Shown one piece after another: positions 27,601 through 39,600 of a stretch of DNA of 64,000 nt (position 1 is its first letter; the number at the start of each line of letters is the position of its first letter). A program made the position numbers and the translations under genes. The notes under the pieces are model-generated. The model was not told the origin of the DNA. It did not search any database and saw only the letters and a list, made by a program, of their open reading frames with translations. The DNA comes from Aspidapion aeneum (lineage: Eukaryota; Arthropoda; Insecta; Coleoptera; Brentidae): NCBI GenBank assembly GCA_963576565.1, contig OY755039.1, positions 138,941,369-139,005,368 of the forward strand. Reading direction: 5' to 3'.

Positions 27601-30600
27601 CCATATAGATGCGAAAAAATCGCACCCTGAGTTAAAATTCGGAAAAACGTCATTTAGCGAATTTTAGGGTAGGAAATCCCATAAGGCCAAAATGGCCAAA
27701 CTTTGAAAATGCATATTTATTCTATACAGTTTATCAACAAACGCATCGAGTTGCAGTATGGTAGGGTGCTAGAGATGCGAAAAAATCGCACCCTGAGTTA
27801 AAATTCGGAAAACCATCATTTAGCGAATTTTAGGGTATGGATTCCTTCCTATAAGACTTCAATGCCCAAACTTTGAAAATTCATCTTTTAAAAACTATAG
27901 AGTTTATCAACAAAAGCATCGAGTTGAAGTATGGTAGGGCGCTAGAGATGCGAAAAAATCGCACCCAGAGTTAAAATTTGGAAAAACGTCATTTAACGAA
28001 TTTTAGGGTAGGTAATCCTATAAGACCTCAATGGCCAAACTTTGAAAATTCATATTTTAAAAACTATACAGCTTACCAACAAAAGCACCGAGTTGCAGTA
28101 TGTTAGGGCCATAGAGATACGAAAAAACCACACACTGAGTTCAGATTCGAAAAAACGTCATTTAGCGTAGTAGGGAATCCCATAAGACTAAAATGGCCAA
28201 ACTTTGAAAATTCATATTTTAAAAACTATACAGGGAATCAACAAAAGCACCGAGTTGCAGTATGTTAGGGCCATAGAGATGCGAAAAAACCACGCCCTGA
28301 GTTAAGATTCGAAAAACGTCATTTAGCGAATTTAAGGGAATCCTATAAGACCAAAATGACCAAACTTTGAAAATTCATATTTTAAAAACTATACAGGGAA
28401 CCAACAAAAGCACCGAGTTGCAGTATAATAGAGCCACAGAGATGCAAAAAAACCACACCCTGAGTTAAGATTCGAAAAACGTCATTTAGCGAATTTAAGG
28501 GTAGGGAATCCTATAAGACCAAAATGATCAAACTTTGAAAATTCATATTTTAAAAACTATACAGCTTATCAACAAAAGCAACAAGTGGCAGTATGGTAGG
28601 GCCATATACATGCAAAAAAACTACACCCTGAGTAAACATTCGGAAAAACGTCATTTAGCGAATTTTATAACAGGGAATCCCATAAGAACAAAATGGCAAA
28701 CTTTGAAAATTTATATTTTAAAAACCATACAGTTTATCAAGCCCCAAGTTGTAGTATGTTAGGGCCATAGAGATGCGAAAAAACCACCCCCAAAAAAGAC
28801 CAAACTGAAAATTCATATTTTAAAAACTATATTTTAATTTTATTTATCAACAAAAGCACCGAGTTGCAGTATAGTGGGGCCATAGAGATGCGAAAAAACT
28901 ACACCCTGAGTTAAAATTTGGAAAAACGTCAACAGACAAACCTTTCACTTAAAAAGTAGAAGTTTTGAACTCTTTGTTTGAAACTCGTAGACAATGATTG
29001 TGTAGAAATAAAATTTCGGACTTCCATTGTCTTTATTTATTTTAAAACACGACGTTTCGGTTAGTAAGTATCTCTAACCGTTATCAAGTGTAAACTGTAT
29101 GTAAACTAAACACTTTACACTTGATAACGGTTAGAGATACTTACTAACCGAAACGTCGTGTTTTAAAATAAATAAAGACAATGGAAGTCCGAAATTTTAT
29201 TTCTAGAAGTTTTGACATATGATTAGAAATTTTGACCCTTCAGCTTGCCAATATGCCCTAAAATGTTACTTGGCAAGCAAAAAACAAATCTCTTACCGTA
29301 AGCTCCATAAAAATTTCACCAATCTGCACCAAAGAATAGACTTGATTGGGGTCCATCAGTTTGTCTACGATTTCTAAAATTATCTTCAAATTTTCCTCAG
29401 TTTGATCCTGGTTCTTGATGCACACCCTAATGTTTTCCTCTTCTTGCTTTAATACTGTGATTCTGTCCTCGTTGTGTCTCGTTGATCTGTCAATTCGTAT
29501 GATGTCCTAAAAAATTTATTCAAATCAGTAAAATTAAACCAAAAAATTAAATGAAGAATATTGCTTGGAGTGGGTTAAATGAAGTAGAGTAGTACAGAGT
29601 TCACTTTTTATCCCTTTTTATTGAAAAGTGACGGATAAGGGATAAAAAGTAAATAATCGGGATGAAAATTGAAATATCAGGGATGAAATGTAATAATCGG
29701 GATAAAAACTGACATATAAACCGATAAAAAGTTAAAATCCTAACAAAAACACAAAAAAAAAACTCGGAAAAAAGTCAAAAGTGCTAAGAATGTTGTGATT
29801 TTGAAATGTGTATTGGAGAACTTGGCTATACTTTTATCTCAATTCTTTTTGCGGAATGCCATTTTCGCGTACTTGCCTTTTTTTACATGAAATGTTTTTG
29901 TTAGAGGGAAGGGTCCCCACCCATACGGAGATATAGTTCGTTTTTTTTATTTTACCACAGCCTTCGTAAACTAACGAGCCACGAACCAGAAGAAACGGCA
30001 ACACAGCGTGGAGGCCGGTCATTTTCGTCCACGTGCGTCGCCCACCACGCTAGTTACTGGCCGTTTCCGCGCAGATAATGCTTTTTTTTTAACTTTTAGT
30101 ACATTTAAAATCGCGTTACCAAATAAAACAACTGTTCTGGTTTTAGTGAGATGTGTGGTGAAATTAAAAATATATTACCTACTTAATAAAAGCTGTGTAA
30201 AAAAGACCTTTTGTTCACCGGTAATAAGTGAGGTTAGATGTTTTTTCTTTTTAAATTTTAAACATGCCGCGAAAGTGTTGGGTACCCGGTTGCAAAAGTA
30301 ACGATGCATCTATGATTAATGAAGAGGGTCACGAAACAACCTTTAGCTTCCCAAAAGAAAATGAACTAAAAAATGCTTGGCTTCAGGCCATACACAGAGA
30401 AGATTATGTTGTGACTGCATCTTCAGTGGTTTGTTGGAAACATTTTGACATAAGTGACGTTGTTAGAACCGAGATAATTAGGGATAAAGAGGGAGTACAA
30501 AAGGAGGTGCCACTAACATTCCCTAAGTTAAACAATGGGGCAATACCTCGGCTATTTGAATCTCAACCCGAGTATATGTCAAACCCCAAACCTCCAGTAT

Positions 30601-33600
30601 GAGAAAATCCTGACGACAGGCGAAAAAAAATTGAAGAAAGGGAGGGTATGGAAATATATATAAATATATATTGCGTTTATAGACTTCGAAAAAGCTTTCG
30701 ATAGCATTGAGCACTGGGCAGTAAAAGATCTTTAATTAATAGCCGAATAGATCACAGATATACAGACTTAATAGCCAATATATATAGTGAAGCAACAACA
30801 TCAATCAAAATCCACAGAGGAACCAAGCCAATCCGCATAAGAAGAGGTGTCAGCGTGACACAATATTCCCTAAATTATTTAACCAGGCCCTAGAAGATGT
30901 TTTTAAAAACTTAGATTGGGAAGAAATAGGCAGCAAAGTAAACGGACAATTCTGAACCACCAAGATATGCTGATAATATCAATCAATCTAAAAGAAAATA
31001 GAACAAGTAGAGGAATATATAGGACCTAGGACAAATTATTAAACTGAAAAAAGAAAAGCAAACAGCTGAAATCAAGAGACGAGTAAGATTGGCCTGGGCA
31101 GCATTCGGTAAATTAAGCAACATATTACCTCAAAACGGAAGTGTATAACCAATGTATCCTTCCTGTACTTACCTATGAATCCCAGACCTGGACACTTACA
31201 AAATCAAACATGGATAAGGTAACAAAAGCCCAAAGATCAATGGAAAGACAAATGTTACATGTAAAGCTAACAGGTAGAAAAAGGAATGAATTGATAAGAA
31301 ATAAAACAAAAGTAAGGGATGTCAGAGCAAAAGTAGCAAAATTAAAATGGAAATTTGCCGGTCATATTATCAGACAGAAAGACGATTGATGGAACAAATG
31401 TATTGTAAACTGGAGAACTTGGCCAAAGATGGATTGACGAAGGCTAAATAGAATAGATAGAAAAAAAGGTAAGTTCATTTAAAGTTTAAATTAACATGTT
31501 ACCACTTAAACTAGATTCATATAGTTCTGTAAAGTAAGCAGTCAGACATAAGAAACTATCCCACAAACATCCTGTTGTTCAAACTTGACAGTAATAACTT
31601 AGCAGTAGGAAAGGAACCATTTTTATGTCTTACTGCTCACTTCATACTCCTTACTTCATGGTACTATGCATCGAACTTTAGGGTTGTACTCACAAATTGT
31701 TTAAAAGTAATTTCTCTTCTGTTTATTCTAGGTTTTGTTACATATTTTTTAACATGATTGATGGCCACTGATATTTATTTCCAAATGTTTTGTTTGTTTT
31801 AAAAATTAAATGTAACACGCCTAAACACAGTTTATTAGTTTTTACAAAAAAAAAATACAAAATCGCCAAACTACAATCAAAACAAATAGCAGATGTTTAT
31901 ATCTCCCATGTATATATCGGCCCACCAGCCGGCCAATTTGCGATGTTGCCTTTTCTGGTTCGTGGCTCGTTAGTTTACGAGGGCTGCGATTTTACCGTTT
32001 ACGTCATGACATATTTACATTATGTTAAATGAGAAAATGTCAATGCCACATCTACGCAACAAGTACTGAAGTTTGTTTAAGACGTTAAATATTTGTTTAT
32101 AGATCAACCTTTTAATTTTTTGTTTCTATAAATTTTTGCATCGGTAAAATTCTTGTATTTTAATTTCATTCCTGGTGAGTTTGTGAATTTTTTAATTTGT
32201 TCTATGAAGTTTTATTCGTATGATTTTATCAGTTTATTAATGTATTAACGAATTGGATAACATTTTGTGTAGTATAGATGCCTTCATCGCTTTAAAAAAG
32301 CGCCGACGCTCTAGTTCAAAGTTTCTGACAAGCGAATCAAAATAACCGAATGTCGGCGGCTTTGCGTGCGGCTTTTACTTATAGTTGAGATCAATTATAC
32401 CTAGTAGTTTTCTGCTAATAACTCTTTTCTACTAATCTAATGGAAACTAGAAGAAAGATGGCTCTTTTGTTCTTTTTTGTCCATTGTAATTATGATAAAT
32501 GTTTGAAATTACTGCTTTGTCAATAAATTTAATTTTCCTAGTCGGTTTTCGTGATACAGTGACCTTAGTCGGGAGATGTAATTACTGCCCTCTAGCGGAG
32601 ACGCACAAAAATAAAAATAAAAATTTACGAATTTGCAAGGTCCAATTTTGTGTAGTAGTTTATGAGATAAATCCGGAAGATGTCCTTTGAGATGTCCTAT
32701 ATATTTACCTGTTCACACATATCCACCAACAGATCCAAATTATGCTGTATCTCGGGCAGAGCGAAATTCTGACATTTCTTGTGTACGACATCTTCGTAAT
32801 GCTCAGTCCCGTGGGGCGCTTTGAGACCACTCAATGCGTGGTAGCCACTTAATACTCGCTGCTGAGGACCCGTCATGTCGATCACCTTGACTTTTGCCAG
32901 TTCGCTAAAAAAACGGAAAAAACAAAAGGTCAAAAAAGTGCGAATGCGAGTGTGTTTCTGCAATTAGTATATTATTAGGATATTAGAAAACTATGTCAAA
33001 TTTTGATATCACTTTTTTTAGTCTTGAGTTTTTTTTTAGATAGTACTACTAAAAAAAATCACTTTAAATCAAACTATTTTAATTTTAATAGTGTTGTAAG
33101 ATCATGGCGTTTTTGTTTACAGTTCTGTTGTAGTGATTTTCTCAAAAGTATTCTTTATCTTTTTGGCTAAGGGTAGTTTTTTAGGCCTTCCTATTTTTGC
33201 AAACAGTAATTTTTTGGACCCTCCTATTTTCGGAAACAGTTGCTATTATAAAGTACAGGGAAATTCATTTATTGGCACTTTTTAAGAAATAATTTTTGAC
33301 AGATAAAACTCCCAAACTTTTAAAAAGTCGAAATAAATCTACGGTATGTCCACGAAAGGAGGTCCTAAGAGAACAAATGGAATAATAATTTAATTTTTGA
33401 CTACATGTCATACTTTATTCAAAAGTGTACAAGCAAACTTGAATTAATTTAAGAGTAAACTGCTTTTGTTTTCAGATTTGGAGCAAAGTGGCAAATAAAA
33501 AACATTTTAAATCTAATACAAAGGCTAATTCTAAAATGGTAACTCCAAATCTGGGGGCACGACACTGCCCCGCCAAGTTCGAGTAACCTGCTGTACCATC

Positions 33601-36600
33601 TTTTCTTGAAACATTTCAGCCCATATTTAACCTATCTAAAACTCTACTTTGGAATGAGCTACGAATCTCAAACTTTGCACAGTCGTAGATCAAACTACCA
33701 TAAAGTAGTTACGAAATTTCAAAAAAACGTCCAAATTGCCAGGCATTCATGTATAAATCATCAAAATTCTACTGTACTTCCAGACATGATACAAAGCTGA
33801 AATTTGGTAGACTCATAGAAATTATATATTTGGATAATATTTAAGTTTTAAAGTAGTAAAATATGCGAAATAATGTTCAAAACTTTTGCAATGCCTTAAT
33901 AAAAATTTTGGGGCTTTTTTTATATTTTCCTATGGTTTTATCATATTTCCTAGCCTTCTAAAGCTCAGCTCTCTAGTGTTCCTGGAAGAAGACAATGTTA
34001 ATTTTACATAACTTTACATTTGTAGGGGAGGAAAGTAAATTAAAATTTTGGTGTTTTTAAATTTTTTTCTATAGTTTTATCATAGTTCCTATCAGTCTTC
34101 CAAAGCTCAGCTCTCTAGCGTTTCTGGAAGCGCGCAATGTTAGTTTTACATAACTTTACATTTATAGCGCAGGGAAGCAAATTTAAATTTTGGAGTTTTT
34201 AAATTGTTTCCTATACTTTTATCATATTTTCTATCAGTCTGCCAAAGCTGGTTACTGTTACTTTTACATAAATTTACATGTATGGGGGAGGGAAGTGAAT
34301 TAGAATTTTGAAGTTTTTTGATTTTGTTCAAGGGTTTGGTCACAATTTCTATCAGTGTGTCAAATCGCAGCTTGTAGCATGTCTGGAAGTACAGTAGAAT
34401 TTTGATGATCTATACATGAGTGAGTGAGTGAGTGGTAATTTTGACGTTTTTTGAAATTTCGTAACTACTTTACTAACTTCTGTGACAAAGTTCGGCCGGA
34501 TCAGAAAGACGAAAGTCTCTCATTTTGGGGGTTTTCGGAACTCATGCGGGCCTTATTTATAACAATGTTTCAAGTTATTACTTCAAAACTAGCCAATCGA
34601 CTTAAACCAAATTTTAAACATTTGTAGGCCGAAGCGTCTGCTTTATAACAATTCAATCAGTTTTTGAGTTTTGAGGATTTTCCAAAAAATATGTAAAATT
34701 TTAACAATAGTGGAACGATCAAAATTTTTCTTACCGAACAAACGTTTTGCCCTGCTATTGTTCAAAATTTGGTTTAAATCGATTGACTAATTTTAAAGTA
34801 ATGACTTGAAACATTGTTATAAATGGGGCCCCATGAGTTCTAAAAAGCCCCAAAATGAGACACTTTCATTTGCGCGAACACCACTGGTCCAAATAAAACA
34901 TGTTATGAATTTCATTCAGTTTAGAATTTCTTTTAGTCTTTTTAGTTTAATTGTTCACTTTGTAATTTATTGTTATTTTGTGAATGCCGTTTTGGACCTC
35001 GGTCTGTTGGCATTCCAGTTGTATTAAATAAATAAATAAATAAATACCTTTTGATAAATAGAAACAATATACTAAATTTCACAAAAATACCTAGAGAAGT
35101 GTCGCAAATATTAATAAAAAAGGAGATTTTTTTGGAAATAAACCCAATAATTACCTTATTAAATATTAGCATGTTATTTAATAACACCTCTTTTTTGAAA
35201 TATATATAAATATTTTCTACCAAGATTGTGTCTCTGAAACACTGTGCGACGTAAACAATACAATAATCAGCGTTGCCACATTTATTTTAGCGAATCTACT
35301 AATATTTTTGCCTAAATCTACTAAAAATTTATAGTTTTTTTTAAAATACTGTAAATCTACTAGAAGAGAGTTGGAGGTTGGGAACTGTTAATTTTAAATA
35401 GGAAAAGTGGGTCGAGTGATACCTTGTTCTTTTAAATATGTCTTTAAAACTGTGTATTTAAAGTTCCAAATTTAACACTGAGCGATAAATATAAAATAAA
35501 GTAGGAAAAATAAAAAGTAATAAAATAAGAAATTAGAAATAAAACTTACTGCGAAATACTCCTTCGATAAAATCATAACAAAAACATTTCATGTAAAAAA
35601 AAGCCAAGTACGCGAAAATGGCATTCCGTAAAAAGAATTGAGATAAAAGTAAAGCCAAGTTTTTCAATACAAATTTCAAAATGAAAGGTTCTTACTAGTT
35701 TGGAAATGTTTTTTTAAACTTTGCTATTACAGCCAAACTTCTTTATGTTCAATTTAGCACTGTGCCTAAGAGTCATTTACAGCCGTAATAGCCAAGTTTA
35801 GAAAAATATTTCCAAACTAGTAAGAACCTTTCATTTTGAAATTTGTATTCGAAAACTTGGCTTTACTTTTATCTCAATTCTTTTTACGGAATGCCATTTT
35901 CGCGTACTTGAATTTTTTTTACATGAAATGTTTTTGTTATGATTTCACTTCTTTTTTAAAGGAATTGGATAATACTTAATTTTTAAAGTAGTAAAATATG
36001 CGGAATATTGTTCAAAACTTTTGCAATGTCTTACTTAAATTTTTGAGATTTTTTAATTGTTTTCCATGGTTTTATCGTAGTTTCTATCAGCCTTCCAAAG
36101 CTCAGCTCCCTAGCGTTTCTGAAAGTGCACAATGTTACTTTTACATAACTTTACATGTATATGGGAGGGAAATAAATTAAAATTGTCGTGTTTTTAAATT
36201 TTTTTCTATAGTTTTATCATAGTTCCTATCAGTCTTCCATTGCTCAGCTCTCTAGCGTTTCTGGAAGTGGGTAATGTTACTTTTACATAACTTTACATTT
36301 ATAGGGGAGGAGAGTAAATGAAAATATTGGACTTTTTAAATTTTTTCCCATAGTTTTATCATAATTTCTATCAGTCTGCCAAATTTCAGCTTTGTAGCAT
36401 GTCTGGAAGTACAGTAGAATATTGATGATCTATACATGAGTGAGTGGCAATTTCGACGTTTTTTGAAATTTCGTAACTACTTTACTACTTTATGGAATTC
36501 CATGAAACTTGGAGGGGTTGTTAACTCCATGGAGATCTACGATTGTGCAAAGTTTGAGATTCAAATATTATATATATGTTCAAGAAATCTAAATTGCCCC

Positions 36601-39600
36601 CCCCCCCCGCCCTTTTTAAGGTCTGGGACCGCCCCTGCGTAGCTCATTCCGAAGTAGAGTTTTAGATAGGTCAAATATCGGCTGAAATGTTTCCAGAAAA
36701 GATGGTTACGGCGCGCGAACTTGGCGAGGCATGCCGTGCCCTCAGATCAGTGTTTAACGATATTTTAAAAAATATTCTCAAAAATGTACATAGTGGTTTT
36801 TTATCGCTCCATGGTTACTTTGAAGGTAAATATCTGAAAAACTAATCAGTAGATTTTCTAAATTTTTACACATTTGTAAAGATATTCAATAAACCTTCAA
36901 AACAATGTATCACTTAACCCACTTTCCCTATTTAAATTATGGGGTAAAGATTACTCCTCGGAAGGGGTGTGTGCTATAAAAATTTCAAAATAGCCAAAAA
37001 GTACCCCTCTCGCAAAACAAAATCGACGTGTCCGAGGATATTTACAAAACCATACCATAAATATTCATAAAAGCCTCTTAAAACTACAAAAAATCTGCCT
37101 ACTGAAATTTTCTGAAAAAAGGTGAATATCTTTCAAAAAGTAGAAATCTACTAGATGTGGCAATGCTGGCAACATCTGTGAAGTTACATTCCTACTCGCA
37201 GCGATTGTATCTCTCTCTCTCTCTCTCTGGTTTCCAATGGTCTAGTACAAGACAAACAATTTGCCTACGTCACTAACGGGTATGACGTCACTACACTGAA
37301 GGATCAAGGAGCGTTAATTTTTAACAACCTTGATAAAAGCGGGCCGAAATCATAAATGGTAAAAAATGAAAAATTAATACAGTAAAAACTAATGTGTCAA
37401 GTTTAAAAAGACTCTACCTTGTCAATCCAGTATTTCTATAACTGCCGGGCTTTTTACCTTTTTCTATTACTTCGTCGACGCTTCGATAGTAATAGCGAGA
37501 TTTGTTCTGTTTGGAAGGGATATCATCCCTTTTCCATCTCGAACCCTTAGGAACGGATTTGTCTTCATCTTTTGGTTCTGCCTTTATTTTGGAGTCTTTT
37601 GACTGAAAATATAATAAACAAATAGTAAAAATAAATAAATACAAATCCAAAGAGATTGAAGTCACATCAGGTGTAGCTCAAGGATCACATCTAGTTCCAC
37701 TTCTGTTTGCTTTATTTGTTAATAATATCCCTAAGTGTTTCAAGAACAATCCTTATCTGCAGTTGGCTGATGATTTAAAGGCTTACAAAATAATATATAG
37801 TCAAGATGATTGTAGAGCTATTCAAGAGGATGTCTTAAGCCTCTACAGCTGGTGTGAAGAAAACAAAATGGAGATAAATTTCTCAAAATGTAAAGTTATA
37901 ACCTTCTCCAGAAAAAAAAAATTAAATTAATTATGAATACAAAATAAATAACATAACTATACCCAGAGTAGATGTGGCGAATGATCTTGGGATTATCTTT
38001 GATTCCCAGTTTCGATTTACAGATCACATTGCTAATATTGTCAGCAAGGCTTTTAAGATGTTAGGATTTATTATCAGGTCCAGTAGGGAATTTAAAAACA
38101 TTACTATAGTTTCGATTGTTAGGAGTCATTTGGAATATTGCTGCCTGGTTTGGTCGCCATATTATGAGGTGCATGTCACTAGACTAGAAAGGGTTCAACA
38201 TAAATTTGTCAACTTTGTAATGTATAAACTAAATATAGACAAATCGCTATACAGATATGAGCAAAGATTGAAAATGATTAACTTTCATAGTCTGCACACT
38301 CACATCTAGTTCCACTTCTGTTTGCTTTATTTGTTAATAATATCCCTTGTGTGTGTTTCAAGAAACATCCTTGTCTGCAGTTGGCTGATGATTTAAAGGC
38401 TTACAAAATAATATATAGTCAAGATGATTGTAGAGCTATTCAAGAGGATGTCTTAAGCCTCTACAGCTAGTGTAAAGAAAACAAAATGGAGATAAATTTC
38501 TCAAAATGTAAAGTTATAACCTTCTCCAGAAAAAAAAATTAAATTAATTATGAATACAAAATAAATAACATGACCAGAGTAGATGTGGCGAATGATCTTG
38601 GGATTATCTTTGATTCCCAGTTTCGATTTACAGATCACATTGCTAATATTGTCAGCAAGGCTTTTAAGATGTTAGGATTTATTATCAGGTCCAGTAGGGA
38701 ATTTAAAAACATTACTATATTTTCGATTGTTAGGAGTCATTTGGAATATTGCTGCCTGGTTTGGTCGCCATATTATGAGGTGCATGTCACTAGACTCGAA
38801 AGGGTTCAACATAAATTTGTCAACTTTGTAATGTATAAACTAAATATAGACAAATCGCTATACAGTTATGAGCAAAGATTGAAAATGATTAACTTTGATA
38901 GTCTGCACACTCGTCGTGAAAAGCAAATATTTAAAGTATCATGCACCTATGAGACATGGCAGAAACAATAATACATTTTATATAAATTCAAGTCGAACTG
39001 ATGTTGGTAAAAACAGTATTGAAAACAAAATAATAATTTAATAAATATATCCCAAATGATATTGATATATTTTCATTTTCTAGTCATTTGTTCAAACGTA
39101 GGTTGGACAGATTACTGTAATAATAAAAGTTTCTGATATGTACCAATTGTTTATAGTCACTTATTTATTTCTTATTTTTTCTTAGGTTACCTTACTTATT
39201 TTTACCTAATTAATTTTTTACCTGAAGCTTACCATTTTATTGTTTATATTTTTAAATTTGTTTATGTTTTATTTTTTGTTATTTATTTTCTGTTTATTGT
39301 GTATTTTTTATTACTGTGAAACGATAGATTAAAACTAAACATGTAAATTGGGGAAACTCTGTGTAATGTGCATTTTAAATAAATAAAATAAATAAGAATC
39401 AGACAAGTTTTCGTAACTAATTGGGTAAAAAAGTTTTGTTTCTCTCCTATTTTTCCGTGACTTGCTCGAAAACTTATGGTCACGGGGTTCCAAGATCTAT
39501 GATGACTATGAACCCAATAATATTGTTGACATGTAACTGTTTCATCCTTATGGGACTTCTCAGAACACTGCTTGGTCAATTTGGCACCCTTGCGATGTTC

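Larger units (their letters stand above)
29957..31988 (+). mobile_element. P-type DNA transposon, non-autonomous, with nested LINE
   Basis: Left end ACAGCCTTCGTAAAC and right end (reverse) CGCAGCCCTCGTAAAC share ~33 bp of inverted repeat (TAACGAGCCACGAACCAGAA). The same 8 bp, ATTTTACC, flank both sides (29949-29956 and 31989-31996). Eight-bp duplication plus a THAP ORF inside is the pattern of the P superfamily. An RTE-like LINE of ~800 bp sits inside. The transposase catalytic domain is not visible, so it depends on another copy. Confidence 0.85.
33545..36750. repeat. Compound repeat with ~126-bp minisatellites and inverted outer arms
   Basis: The outer arms are inverse: 33545-33850 (AGCTACGAATCTCAAACTTT, CATGTATAAATCATCAAAAT) against 36340-36750. 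Next to each are tandem units of ~126 bp with TTTTATCATAGTTCCTATCA, CTCAGCTCTCTAGCGTTTCT and TTTTACATAACTTTACATTT (about 4 at 33935-34400, 3 at 36065-36420). Two foldbacks and a LINE tail lie in the middle. Possibly one large non-autonomous element. Confidence 0.7.

Noticed and set aside
26514..28762. Short protein genes in the 169-bp array (open frames at 26514, 27362, 28535)
   Set aside because: They arise from the repeat itself; each copy's frame is broken by different substitutions.
26010..28935. CRISPR array
   Set aside because: Units are contiguous ~169-bp tandem copies without unique spacers, in a eukaryotic intron.
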